64,000 nt of DNA from Myxococcales bacterium (GTDB lineage: Bacteria; Myxococcota_A; UBA9160; UBA4427), in the NCBI GenBank assembly GCA_012960035.1, contig DUBZ01000135.1:186001-250000 (forward strand), given 5' to 3'. Made by a program: the position numbers and the translations under genes. Every line of letters begins with the position of its first letter. The first letter of the stretch is position 1. Shown here piece by piece: positions 40,396 through 49,288 of this stretch. The notes below the pieces were generated by a model, which was given only the letters and a program-made list of their open reading frames with translations, made no database searches and had not been told where the DNA came from.

Positions 40396-40443
40396 GGGTC
40401 AAGCGGAATTCCTCACTAAACGGCTGGTACCCAATCTTTGGGC
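40396..40443 (+). repeat. 48-bp dispersed direct repeat, copy B
   Basis: GGGTCAAGCGGAATTCCTCACTAAACGGCTGGTACCCAATCTTTGGGC. Confidence 0.75.
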
Positions 40444-40566
40444 TTGCCGACCCCTTGGGGCGGTCCCGGACACGAGGCTCGGGCGAACAACCTTCGTTGA
40501 CTTTACTATAGCCGTCGTGCAGTGTGATTAGGTCACGACTGGTGATCGAAAAAATGGAGTTCAAAC

Positions 40567-40848
40567 GTGAAACGTCTTACATCTACATTGGCAGCGGTTC
40601 TCGTCAGCGTGCTGCTCGCCACAACGCCGGTCGCCGCAGATGATGGTGGCGATCGAAGCCGGGTCGCATTTCGTCTGGTGCCGGGAATCATTCTGATGAG
40701 TCTCGGGCTTTTTGCGGCGGGTGTTGGTTCTGCCGGGTGCTTGGTCATCGTTAATACCAGGGACTGCACGCAGGAAGTTTGGTCAAGCACTGCAGGATTG
40801 GGCTGGGATTTCATGAACGGCCGTGACGACGAGGGAGATCAAGAATGA
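40567..40848 (+). CDS. small secreted/membrane protein of unknown function
   Basis: MKRLTSTLAAVLVSVLLATTPVAADD signal peptide, hydrophobic segment, two cysteines. Confidence 0.6.
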   Translation: MKRLTSTLAAVLVSVLLATTPVAADDGGDRSRVAFRLVPGIILMSLGLFAAGVGSAGCLVIVNTRDCTQEVWSSTAGLGWDFMNGRDDEGDQE

Positions 40849-41123
40849 TGAAGCGCATAGCGATCGGAATCATGACTGTCGCCATGATGTGCACGAGTTC
40901 GACTTCGATGGCAGGAGAGGCGGAAGAAGAGGGATCTCCGGGTCTTGTGTCTGGGCTCCTCACGGCCGGGCTAGTTGTCGCGACAGTGCCATTCGCCGCG
41001 ATTGGCACTCTGTCATGCGCCCTCTATCACTGGGAATCGTCTTGTTTCGTCGATGTCAAAAACGATCTCACGGGCGACGCCACTCGCCAGCTATTCGAAA
41101 CGATGAGTCGAGTAACCGACTGA
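40845..41123 (+). CDS. small secreted/membrane protein of unknown function, ATGA-coupled to the previous gene
   Basis: MMKRIAIGIMTVAMMCTSSTSMAGEAE signal peptide, hydrophobic segment, two cysteines; 4-bp overlap. Confidence 0.6.
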   Translation: MMKRIAIGIMTVAMMCTSSTSMAGEAEEEGSPGLVSGLLTAGLVVATVPFAAIGTLSCALYHWESSCFVDVKNDLTGDATRQLFETMSRVTD

Positions 41124-41337
41124 TCAACGCCGCGCCCCACCCTGTTGTGAGAGTTGGCGGCGACGTCGTGACAAGTGGTTCGCACGTCTGCGTCGTGCCG
41201 GGGCATGCCAGTTTTCCGAACACCATCGAGAGAGAAATGTAGCCGAGTACACACTTCAGTTTGGGTTTGTTTCCACCGTACTTGAGGCGGTTCGCGGAGT
41301 CTTCGAAGCGATCGGAGGCAACAATTTCGGCTGAAGG

Positions 41338-41781
41338 ATGAAAGCGGGGTCACTGCGATTGGTGGAATATCGAACGCGGGTAATGATCGATGCCGAGCCG
41401 AGCCGGGTTTGGAGCGTGCTGACAGATTTCGAGTCCTACGACGAATGGAATGACTTCTATCGCAAGGTGGTGTCGAAGGGTCATGAGAGTGATCGAATTC
41501 GGATGCACGTGACGTTAGGAAAACTCAAAGTCGTTTCGATCGAGCGGATTCGACAGCGCGAGGACAATCGGATTTTGTCATGGGGCGTAGACAACGTCTT
41601 CTTACGCTCGGGTGTTGAGCGCCGGCTGTCTCGGACGGAGGGAGGCCGAACGGAAGTGACCGGCGTGTTCAGGGCCGCGGGACTGGTCGCCGAGATTTCG
41701 ATGCCACTTTTTGGTCAGCATATTCAGGCGGGGATGGAGCACTTTCTCGAAGCGCTGAAGAAGCGGGTCGAGAATACTTAG
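41338..41781 (+). CDS. SRPBCC (START/Bet v1-like) family protein
   Basis: RVMIDAEPSRVWSVLTDFESYDEWNDFYRKV...GMEHFLEALKKRVE. Confidence 0.85.
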   Translation: MKAGSLRLVEYRTRVMIDAEPSRVWSVLTDFESYDEWNDFYRKVVSKGHESDRIRMHVTLGKLKVVSIERIRQREDNRILSWGVDNVFLRSGVERRLSRTEGGRTEVTGVFRAAGLVAEISMPLFGQHIQAGMEHFLEALKKRVENT

Positions 41782-41841
41782 CGGTTTGTGACGGGAGATC
41801 GGACTCAGGCATGCGACGGCGAGTTCGATACCTCTACTTTC

Positions 41842-43113
41842 TCAACCCCCGCCCATTGCCGCCAACACATTCGCTCGGCCGCCTAGCGTATGGGCGATGC
41901 CCGACAAGAGCGAGAACACTCTCGAAACCAATACGAAGTCACTCGGGACTTCGGCGATCGGATCTTCTCGGATCGCATCGAAAAGTTCGTCTGTCATTTG
42001 TTCAGTGAATTCGCCTTCGAAGCTGCCCGAGTCGCTGCGGCTGACCATGCGGCGGGCGATCAAGAGGAAAGTCGAGTTGTCTCCGGTCTTGGAACGGAAG
42101 CCGAGTTCATCAAACGCTCGCAGCATGGCTTGTTCGTTGAAGGTCATGAGTGAGAACATGAGTTCGAAGAGGCCTAAGCCAAAGCCTTCCGGGAGTTCTT
42201 TCGAGAGGCCGAAGTCGAGCACGATGATCTGGCCCTCTTCCGTCACGAAGAGGTTGCCGGGATGAGGATCGGCCTGGAAGAAGCCTGCCGCGAGAATCAT
42301 GCGGACGTAGACGTTCATGAGGTCCTGGACAACGTCTTCGGGTTCGAGGCCGGCGGCCTTGATCCGCTCGATGTCGGTGATCTTGATGCCGCTGATGAGC
42401 TCCATCACGAGAACGCGCTGGGTGGTGAACTCGGGGTAGCACTCGGGGATTTTTACGTGGTCGTCGGATTCGAAGAGGTCGCGAACACGTCCGGCGAAAT
42501 TGGCTTCGCGGACGAAGTCGAGTTCATAGCCGATGTGTTCTGTGAGCTCGGTGAGGAGAGGCAGGAGTTCGAGGGGCTGGCGGTCGAAGAATTCGTAAAC
42601 GCGACAAACGCGTCGCATATTGGCGAGGTCCGTTCGGATAATATCTTCGATGTCCGGGTATTGGACTTTGACGGCGACTTCGCGGCCGTCCTGGAGTCGG
42701 GCGCGATGGACCTGGGCGAGTGATGCAGAGGCGATGGGCTCCTCAGCGAACTCGCTGAAGAGGGCGTCCATCGGCTTCCCGAATTCGCGTTCTACGATTT
42801 TTCGGATGACTCCAAAGGATTTCGCGGGGACGGCGTCGTGGCATTGCTCGAGATGGGTGATGAACTCGGGCGGGAAGACGTCGGAGCGCGTCGCCATCGC
42901 CTGACACATCTTGATCATGACGCCGCGCATGTCGAGTGCGAGGTCGAGAATGCGGAGTGCGGTCTTTTCGTGTCGGCTGCTGAGTTCGTCGTCTTTGAGA
43001 GGTGGGCGACCTGTTAGTTGTCTCATGACGCTTGGAATCTTGTACGAAGAGTAGATGATGCCCGCCGTCCAGCTGACCTTGATTGTTCGACGCGCGCGTG
43101 TGGCGAGGTTCAT
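41842..43113 (-). CDS. AarF/ABC1/UbiB family atypical kinase
   Basis: GVMIKMCQAMATRSDVFPPEFITHLEQCHDAVPAKSF (KxGQ-like), PIASASLAQVHRARLQDGREVAVKVQYP, QADPHPGNLFVTEEGQIIVLDFGLSKEL. Confidence 0.93.
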   Translation of the reverse strand: MNLATRARRTIKVSWTAGIIYSSYKIPSVMRQLTGRPPLKDDELSSRHEKTALRILDLALDMRGVMIKMCQAMATRSDVFPPEFITHLEQCHDAVPAKSFGVIRKIVEREFGKPMDALFSEFAEEPIASASLAQVHRARLQDGREVAVKVQYPDIEDIIRTDLANMRRVCRVYEFFDRQPLELLPLLTELTEHIGYELDFVREANFAGRVRDLFESDDHVKIPECYPEFTTQRVLVMELISGIKITDIERIKAAGLEPEDVVQDLMNVYVRMILAAGFFQADPHPGNLFVTEEGQIIVLDFGLSKELPEGFGLGLFELMFSLMTFNEQAMLRAFDELGFRSKTGDNSTFLLIARRMVSRSDSGSFEGEFTEQMTDELFDAIREDPIAEVPSDFVLVSRVFSLLSGIAHTLGGRANVLAAMGGG

Positions 43114-44198
43114 GCTGCGGCAGCGCCGCGGGTGGAGGCGAAGCCGGTCGACGCGGGTGGATTCCATTCTTCATCGAGCGAGTCGAATTTTTCGAGTAGC
43201 GATTTGGGATTCTGGGCGACCTTCATCGCCTCGATGAGGTTCTCGCGAAGATCCGTGCGCTGCTCGACCTGGCGTTCGCGGGTCATGGAATGCAAGATGC
43301 GATGCATGAACTCGTCGACCACGATCTGTCCTTGGATCTCTTTTCCGTCAACGGTTCGCAGCGTCCGAGCGCGGGCCTCGGACAAGGCGGTGCGCAGATA
43401 TTCGACGTGCGGCTTTTCGTCTTGCTGGATATGCCGAACCATGTCGCCCGCGACCTTCGGCTTGGCGGACACTTCGGGATCCGAGAGCAGTTCGATGCCC
43501 CAGTCGAAGGTTCCTTCGGCGAAGACTTCGACCACCATCACTTGGCACATGAAGCCGAGCATGCGTTCGAGATTGGGGTCGATCTCGGGAAAGACAGGGC
43601 CGGTCTTTTCGCGTTTTTGGCGACGGCCCATGATTCGCATCAGGACGTCTCCCGGGATCTTTGGATTCTCAAGTGCTTCGTCGCGAGCCGCTTCCCACAT
43701 CTGCTTGTGGCCGCCTTCGTCCCGGTAGCCAGACTCATCTCGGGCGTGCGCCTCGAAGAGTCCGCCTCGCAAATGGGCCAGCGCGGTTCCTTCGACGCCG
43801 CCGACGAAGAGGTCCTCGAGCTTGGGGACACGCACGTCGCGGATCATTGCGCCGAAGCCTTCGACGATCGAAATGATCGTGAGAGCCCGAACGATCGGCT
43901 CACGGACTCCGTTTCGAAGTAGGAGCTTGGCCTGGGCGACATTTGGATATTGAGGAGGGGTGAGGTCGCGCGTGAGGTCGATGAGTTCATGACCCTGGTC
44001 TGCGAGCTGTTTCTTCCATGCGTCGATGGCGGGAGCGCGATGAAGGGTTCGAGGCGACCGATAGAGACCGTCTTCGAGGAATCCGCCGTGGCATCGCACT
44101 TCGTTTGCGATTAGTGGTTCCCGGTAATCGCCATTCGCCAACAATTCTTCGTTGGTATAGATCAGGCGAGTTGGATCGACTTCTGTGGCAGCGCTCAT
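43110..44198 (-). CDS. ferritin-like (probable diiron) protein of unknown function
   Basis: Two ExxH motifs (EGGHKQMWEAARDE and EKPHVEYLRTALSE) plus intervening conserved-type Glu-rich helices (SIVEGFG, VVEVFAEGTFDWG). Confidence 0.55.
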   Translation of the reverse strand: MSAATEVDPTRLIYTNEELLANGDYREPLIANEVRCHGGFLEDGLYRSPRTLHRAPAIDAWKKQLADQGHELIDLTRDLTPPQYPNVAQAKLLLRNGVREPIVRALTIISIVEGFGAMIRDVRVPKLEDLFVGGVEGTALAHLRGGLFEAHARDESGYRDEGGHKQMWEAARDEALENPKIPGDVLMRIMGRRQKREKTGPVFPEIDPNLERMLGFMCQVMVVEVFAEGTFDWGIELLSDPEVSAKPKVAGDMVRHIQQDEKPHVEYLRTALSEARARTLRTVDGKEIQGQIVVDEFMHRILHSMTRERQVEQRTDLRENLIEAMKVAQNPKSLLEKFDSLDEEWNPPASTGFASTRGAAAA

Positions 44199-44255
44199 TT
44201 TCGTTCCTCCAGCTTCGTAGATTCCCAGGTTGAACCAGTGTTAGGCATGTGGCTG

Positions 44256-45299
44256 CTAACGGTCGGGATTGCGGCAGAAGTCCGCCATGCTCCGAGCGGT
44301 GTCTTGAGTGATGTCGGGACAAGCGATCGGGAAGGCTTCGGTTCCATGCATTGTTCCCATGACCTGGCGACATCGCGCCTCAACGCCTTCGCGAAGCAGC
44401 AGTCGATAGAACTCGATCCCCTCATCTCGCAGTGGATCACATTCATTCACGCTGATCACGGTCGGCGGAAGCCCTCGAACGTCTTCGCCTTTGGCGAAGC
44501 TCGGCCAGGCGAGAGGATTGCCTTTTTCGAATTCTTCGATTCCGTAGGACATCGCACCGGTGTTGTTATGCAAGTCGAGAAGAATGCCATTGTTTTCGAT
44601 CGACGACGGATACCGTTCTTGCGGCCAGGTTCCCGCGATATAGGGGCACAGCGCGTAGAGCCCCTTGATGAGACCGATGTCGCCGTCTTGCTTGAGGCGT
44701 AGTCCGAGTGCGAGGGTCAGGTTTCCACCGCCGGATTCGCCGGAGACGATGATGCGGTCGGGGTCGATGTTCAGTTCGGCTGCGTTCGCGATGATCCATT
44801 TCAGGCCGGAGACGCAATCGTTCAGGCCAGCTGGGTAGGGAGCGACTTCTTCTGTGGAGCTGGGTGAGATCGAATTGCGAAAATCGACCATGGCGACGTT
44901 TACGCCTTGAGCGGCGATGATCTTGCCGAAGGCCCTGTAATTTCCGTTGAAGCAGGAGAGCGCCTGCATTCCGCCGCCATGGATATAGTAGACACAGGGA
45001 CGTGGTGTTGCGGATTCCTTCTGGATCATTTGGACCCTGATCGTGTTGCCGTCGGGATCCGACGTAAATTCGCGGGTGCTGATTGTGAGACCGTTCGAGG
45101 GCGCGATGTCCTCGTTGTCACACATCTCCATAAAGCCGGTCATGGCGGCGACCAGCGCCTTGGCCTCGGTCGTGTTGGCTTGATCGAGTAGCTCTTGTCG
45201 ATTCGCGACGTTCTTGACTTCGCGATTCGGGAAGCTTGAGAGAATGTTTTTCAAGCGTGGGTCGAGGCGAGGGTCATCGGCAATGTTGTCGTTGCTCAC
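44256..45299 (-). CDS. alpha/beta hydrolase (acetyl esterase/HSL family)
   Basis: YIHGGGMQALSC, VSGESGGGNLTLALGLRL. Confidence 0.92.
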   Translation of the reverse strand: MSNDNIADDPRLDPRLKNILSSFPNREVKNVANRQELLDQANTTEAKALVAAMTGFMEMCDNEDIAPSNGLTISTREFTSDPDGNTIRVQMIQKESATPRPCVYYIHGGGMQALSCFNGNYRAFGKIIAAQGVNVAMVDFRNSISPSSTEEVAPYPAGLNDCVSGLKWIIANAAELNIDPDRIIVSGESGGGNLTLALGLRLKQDGDIGLIKGLYALCPYIAGTWPQERYPSSIENNGILLDLHNNTGAMSYGIEEFEKGNPLAWPSFAKGEDVRGLPPTVISVNECDPLRDEGIEFYRLLLREGVEARCRQVMGTMHGTEAFPIACPDITQDTARSMADFCRNPDR

Positions 45300-45592
45300 G
45301 GAGGCTCCTGATGAAATGAATGGCGACCTTCAGCGCGGCACTGATTGGGAAGCCGAAAGTCACTCGGGTTTAGCAGGCTCGGGCGCGGGGTCGACTCTAC
45401 CAGAGGCAACGCCCGCCGGTGTCCATGATCTACGCGAAAGCGGCTCCCGCGGGCAGATTCGCGCGGTCTGAGCGCGACGGATTAGGAGCGGGAATCAGGG
45501 CGGCAGACTTTCGCGAGCTGATTTCGCAAGGTGGCATCACTCAGCCACGTGTCTGGCCGACAATCCCCCGTGACATCACCGCTCGCACCGGT

Positions 45593-46525
45593 ATGCTCGC
45601 GCGTCCCTTGATTGAACCTAGCCATCCCGATGCCGTCGCCCCCGAACGATCTCGAACGCTCGAGTCGAACGGTGCCATGTTGCGCCTGCATGAATGGGGC
45701 GATCCGGAGCGCCCCCCGGTCATTCTTTCCCATGGCATGTTCGATCATAGTCGCGGCTTCGACCTGCTTGCGCCGTATCTGGCCGAGCATTATCGGGTCG
45801 TTGCCATGGATGCGCGGGGCCACGGCGATTCGGATTGGTGCGATAGCTATCTCTGGGGCATGGACGTCTTCGACGTCGTGAACGTGCTTCGCGCGCTTGA
45901 TCGCCCAGCGCATCTCATTGGACATAGTAAGGGTGGCGGGCAGGTGATGGAGGCGGCGGCGATGGCTCCGCATCGCGTGCGGCAGGTTGTGAACATGGAT
46001 GGATTCGGTCCGCCCGACGATGGGTTCTTTCAAAAACCTGGTGGCCGGGATCCGAATTGGATGACCGTCGCGGAACGCTGCGCTGAGTTTCTGGACCGAC
46101 GACGCACGGCTTCCCTACGCGAGAGTTGGCGACCCTACGAGAGCCTCGACGAACTCGTCAAACGTCGCAAGCAGCAGAACCCGCTCCTCGAAGATCCATG
46201 GCTCAGCTATTTCATCTTCCATGGTGCGCGCGAGGACAAGGACGGCTGGCGATGGAAATGCGACCCGCATACGGCGGGCGGTAATTTCGGTCCGTTCAAG
46301 CCCGCCTGGATCGCGCCGGGATGGCGCCGAATGAAAGCTCCCCTTCTCGCGCTCATCGGTTCGCTTCCCGATACCTGGGGTCCCCTTCCGAAAGATCTCC
46401 TCGATGGTCGCCTCGAAAACGTCGCGAACCTCACGCGCGCGACCGTCGCAGGCGCGGGTCATTTTATTCATATGCAGCAGCCCGCCGCCGCCGCCGGTCT
46501 GATGCTCGATTTCCTGGATCGCTGA
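45593..46525 (+). CDS. alpha/beta hydrolase
   Basis: VILSHGMFDHSRGFDLLAPYLAEHYRVVAMDARGHGDSDW, LIGHSKGGGQVMEAAA; start uncertain (ORF opens at 45419). Confidence 0.87.
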   Translation: MLARPLIEPSHPDAVAPERSRTLESNGAMLRLHEWGDPERPPVILSHGMFDHSRGFDLLAPYLAEHYRVVAMDARGHGDSDWCDSYLWGMDVFDVVNVLRALDRPAHLIGHSKGGGQVMEAAAMAPHRVRQVVNMDGFGPPDDGFFQKPGGRDPNWMTVAERCAEFLDRRRTASLRESWRPYESLDELVKRRKQQNPLLEDPWLSYFIFHGAREDKDGWRWKCDPHTAGGNFGPFKPAWIAPGWRRMKAPLLALIGSLPDTWGPLPKDLLDGRLENVANLTRATVAGAGHFIHMQQPAAAAGLMLDFLDR

Positions 46526-47211
46526 TGCAACTTCTTCATGGACGAGTTCCGATCGAGCTTCATACCCTGAAGCCCGGAAAGGGAAGACCGCTTCTTCTAC
46601 TGCATGCCCTCGGCGAGAATTCCGAATCGTGGCCCGAATCGGTACTCGAATACTCTGTGGGACCCGTGTACGCACTCGAATTTGCGGGCCATGGTCAATC
46701 CGGTCGGCTTTCCGGTGGCGCCTACTATCCCGAGTATTTTCTGGCCGACGCCGATCTCGCGGTCGCTGGTTTTGGCGAAAGCTGCATCATCGTCGGTGCG
46801 GGCGTGGGTGCGTATGTGGCATTGCTGCTCGCGGGGTCGAGGCCGGATATGGTGTTAGGCGCTCTCCTGCAAGACGGGCGGGGACTCGAAGGTTTTGGTT
46901 CGGATCCCGATAGCCAGATCGCCATCGAGGACATAACGGGCTTCGAGGCGCTGGTCGCCGAGACGTCGAAGGCATTCGTGCCAGGAACCGACCCCCTCGT
47001 GGCGCAATGCGCCTGGGACATGCGGCCCGTCGACTACGTGAAGTCCTTCGCGGAAGCGGCCAGCCCCCTACTTTTCAGCCCGAGCGTCGAGGCGGCCGGA
47101 TCGGCGCCGGACTGGTGGCGTGCGGCCCGCGAGATGAATGGCGGAAAGACGGCAAGCGGCGAACTCGTCGAAGATCTTCGTCAGCTTACAGCGATCGCAT
47201 CGAATTTCTGA
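46525..47211 (+). CDS. alpha/beta hydrolase, TGATG-coupled to the preceding hydrolase
   Basis: LLLLHALGENSESWPES...VYALEFAGHGQSGRLSGG; stop/start overlap at 46523-46527. Confidence 0.78.
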   Translation: MQLLHGRVPIELHTLKPGKGRPLLLLHALGENSESWPESVLEYSVGPVYALEFAGHGQSGRLSGGAYYPEYFLADADLAVAGFGESCIIVGAGVGAYVALLLAGSRPDMVLGALLQDGRGLEGFGSDPDSQIAIEDITGFEALVAETSKAFVPGTDPLVAQCAWDMRPVDYVKSFAEAASPLLFSPSVEAAGSAPDWWRAAREMNGGKTASGELVEDLRQLTAIASNF

Positions 47212-47384
47212 TATCGCTTACGAAGGCCACGTGAACCGTTCCGCTCATTCGTGCAGTGTGAGTCATCATCAGCACAGTTCTCGATCTAGTTCTGCTCGAT
47301 TTGAACGGGCTTGGCGTGTAATATCCTCCAAAGAGATCACGTAGTCGATGTCCATCCCGTCATCGCATAGGAAGAGGAGTTTAC

Positions 47385-48671
47385 ATGCTCAAGCTGAGAT
47401 GGATCGGTCCATGCGCGGCCACGATTGGCCTGCTCACGGCGGGCTCGGCCCTTGGACAGGACGAGCCGACTCTGTCTGCCGGAGATACGGCCTGGATCCT
47501 CACGAGTACGGCGCTGGTCTTGATGATGACGCTTCCCGGGCTGGCTCTTTTCTATGGCGGTCTGGTTCGCTCGAAGAACGTCCTTTCGGTCCTAATGCAA
47601 TGCCTTATATCAGCTGGCTTGGTCGGCGTTCTGTGGATTGTCGTGGGTTACAGCTTGGCGTTCGCCGAGGGCAACTCGATCGTCGGTGGACTGGGAAAGG
47701 TCGGCCTCGCCGGCATCGACGCGAGTACCCTTTCGGGGAGTATTCCGGAATATGTCTTCGTGATGTTCCAGGGCATGTTCGCGATCATCACACCCGCCCT
47801 CATGTTAGGTGCCTTTGCTGAGCGAATGCGCTTCGGCCCGTATATCGCATTCATCGGGATCTGGGTCCTCGTGGTCTATTGCCCCCTCGCACATCAGGTA
47901 TGGGGCGGAGGATGGCTGAGCGAGTTTGGCGCGATCGACTTTGCGGGTGGTCTTGTGGTGCATATGTCGAGTGGCTTCTCGGCGTTGGCCGCGGCGATTT
48001 TCCTTGGCAAGCGTCGCGGGTTTGGCAAAGAGCCCATGCCTCCGCATAGCGTTCCACTGACAGTGATCGGCGCATCGCTACTCTGGGTCGGATGGTTCGG
48101 CTTCAACGCCGGGAGCGCAGGCGCCGCGGATGGCGTAGCCGGGCTCGCCTTCCTGAATACGAATACCGCCGCGGCTGCCGCCGTCCTCGGTTGGGTCTTC
48201 ATCGAGTGGATGCATCGCGGTCGTCCGACCGTCCTCGGCGCTGTGACGGGCGCCGTCGCCGGTCTCGTTGGAATCACGCCAGCCTGTGCTTCGGTTTCAC
48301 CGATGGGCGCCATTGCCGTCGGGTTCGGCGCCGCCGCAGTCTGCTACCTCGCCGTGACGATGTTGAAGCCGCTTTTGGGGTACGACGACTCTCTCGATGT
48401 TTTCGGTGTTCATGGAGTGGCTGGTGCGTGGGGAGCACTCGCGACGGGTCTTTTCATCATGAACGGTGTACTGCCCGAAGGCGTTTCTCGGATGGCGCAG
48501 GTCAAGACCCAGGCTGCGAGCATCGGCTATGTGGCGATACTCGCCCCGGTCTTGACCCTCGCCATTCTCTTCCTTCTCAAAATGGTCTTTGGTGACCTCT
48601 CCGTTTCGGAAGAGGATGAGCATTCAGGGCTGGACCTCTCGCAACACAGCGAGAGCGCCTACGTAGGCTGA
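47385..48671 (+). CDS. amt: ammonium transporter
   Basis: DTAWILTSTALVLMMTLPGLALFYGGLVRSKNVLSVLMQC; GFNAGSAGAADG; DDSLDVFGVHGVAGAWGALATGLF. Confidence 0.96.
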   Translation: MLKLRWIGPCAATIGLLTAGSALGQDEPTLSAGDTAWILTSTALVLMMTLPGLALFYGGLVRSKNVLSVLMQCLISAGLVGVLWIVVGYSLAFAEGNSIVGGLGKVGLAGIDASTLSGSIPEYVFVMFQGMFAIITPALMLGAFAERMRFGPYIAFIGIWVLVVYCPLAHQVWGGGWLSEFGAIDFAGGLVVHMSSGFSALAAAIFLGKRRGFGKEPMPPHSVPLTVIGASLLWVGWFGFNAGSAGAADGVAGLAFLNTNTAAAAAVLGWVFIEWMHRGRPTVLGAVTGAVAGLVGITPACASVSPMGAIAVGFGAAAVCYLAVTMLKPLLGYDDSLDVFGVHGVAGAWGALATGLFIMNGVLPEGVSRMAQVKTQAASIGYVAILAPVLTLAILFLLKMVFGDLSVSEEDEHSGLDLSQHSESAYVG

Positions 48672-48676
48672 GTTCC

Positions 48677-48728
48677 ACTGGCAGGGTTTCGATCTCTTCG
48701 AATCGATGAGACTCGAGGCCCTGCCAGT
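48677..48728 (+). terminator. inverted repeat ACTGGCAGGG...CCCTGCCAGT downstream of amt
   Basis: Perfect 10-bp arms just after the amt stop; no strong U tract. Confidence 0.45.
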
Positions 48729-48754
48729 CATGGATTCCTCTCATGCGCTTGTTA

Positions 48755-49185
48755 GTTTGTCTTGGCAGTGGCCGGGCAAGCCGGTGTGGTCGCGATCAGC
48801 CAAACGGCAATCGACCGTGTCGTGTCGACAATCGCGCTGATCCACCGGTCTCGAATCCATACTTTTCGCGCAGTCATGACCGGATCCGGTCATGACCTTC
48901 TGGCCCGGCGACCCGCTCGGCAAGATATGTTCCAGAAAGTTCGTCGCCGCCGCGGTCCTGTTTTGGAATTGATAGGGAAAGACGGGGCTGAACCTGAGCA
49001 TCGACATACCAACCATTTTCCGGCGCACCTGCTTCGACCCACAATTCTCCATCGGGTTGGGCGAACCAGACATGGGTGAGGCGCTGCGTACCGTCGGCCA
49101 TTTCGGTTTCGAGGATTGCGACGCCGCCGGCCTCGAGTGCCCGCCAGGTGAATGCGACGAAGCCGAGACCTGCGATCAACAGCAA
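48755..49185 (-). pseudogene. pyridoxamine-oxidase-fold / deazaflavin-dependent nitroreductase-like remnant
   Basis: MADGTQRLTHVWFAQPDGELWVEAGAPENGWYVDAQVQPRLSLSI...VAGPEGHDRIRS*LREKYGFE, then frameshift to RWISAIVDTTRSIAVWL. Confidence 0.55.
48873..48896. repeat. 24-bp perfect palindrome GTCATGACCGGATCCGGTCATGAC
   Basis: Equals its own reverse complement; also contains GTCATGAC as a direct repeat. Confidence 0.8.
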
Positions 49186-49288
49186 TAAGAGAATCGGCGG
49201 AGACTCGTTGTGTCGGGGGAGCTTCCGATGAACGGAGCGCTCGGTTGACGGATCCTCCGCGAATTCTGCCTGCTAGTCTGGCGGATGA

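Noticed and set aside
48873-48896. In-frame TGA before LREKYGFE considered as a second selenocysteine site
   Set aside because: No redox context, TGA lies inside a palindromic insertion and the gene is frameshifted downstream; pseudogene is simpler.
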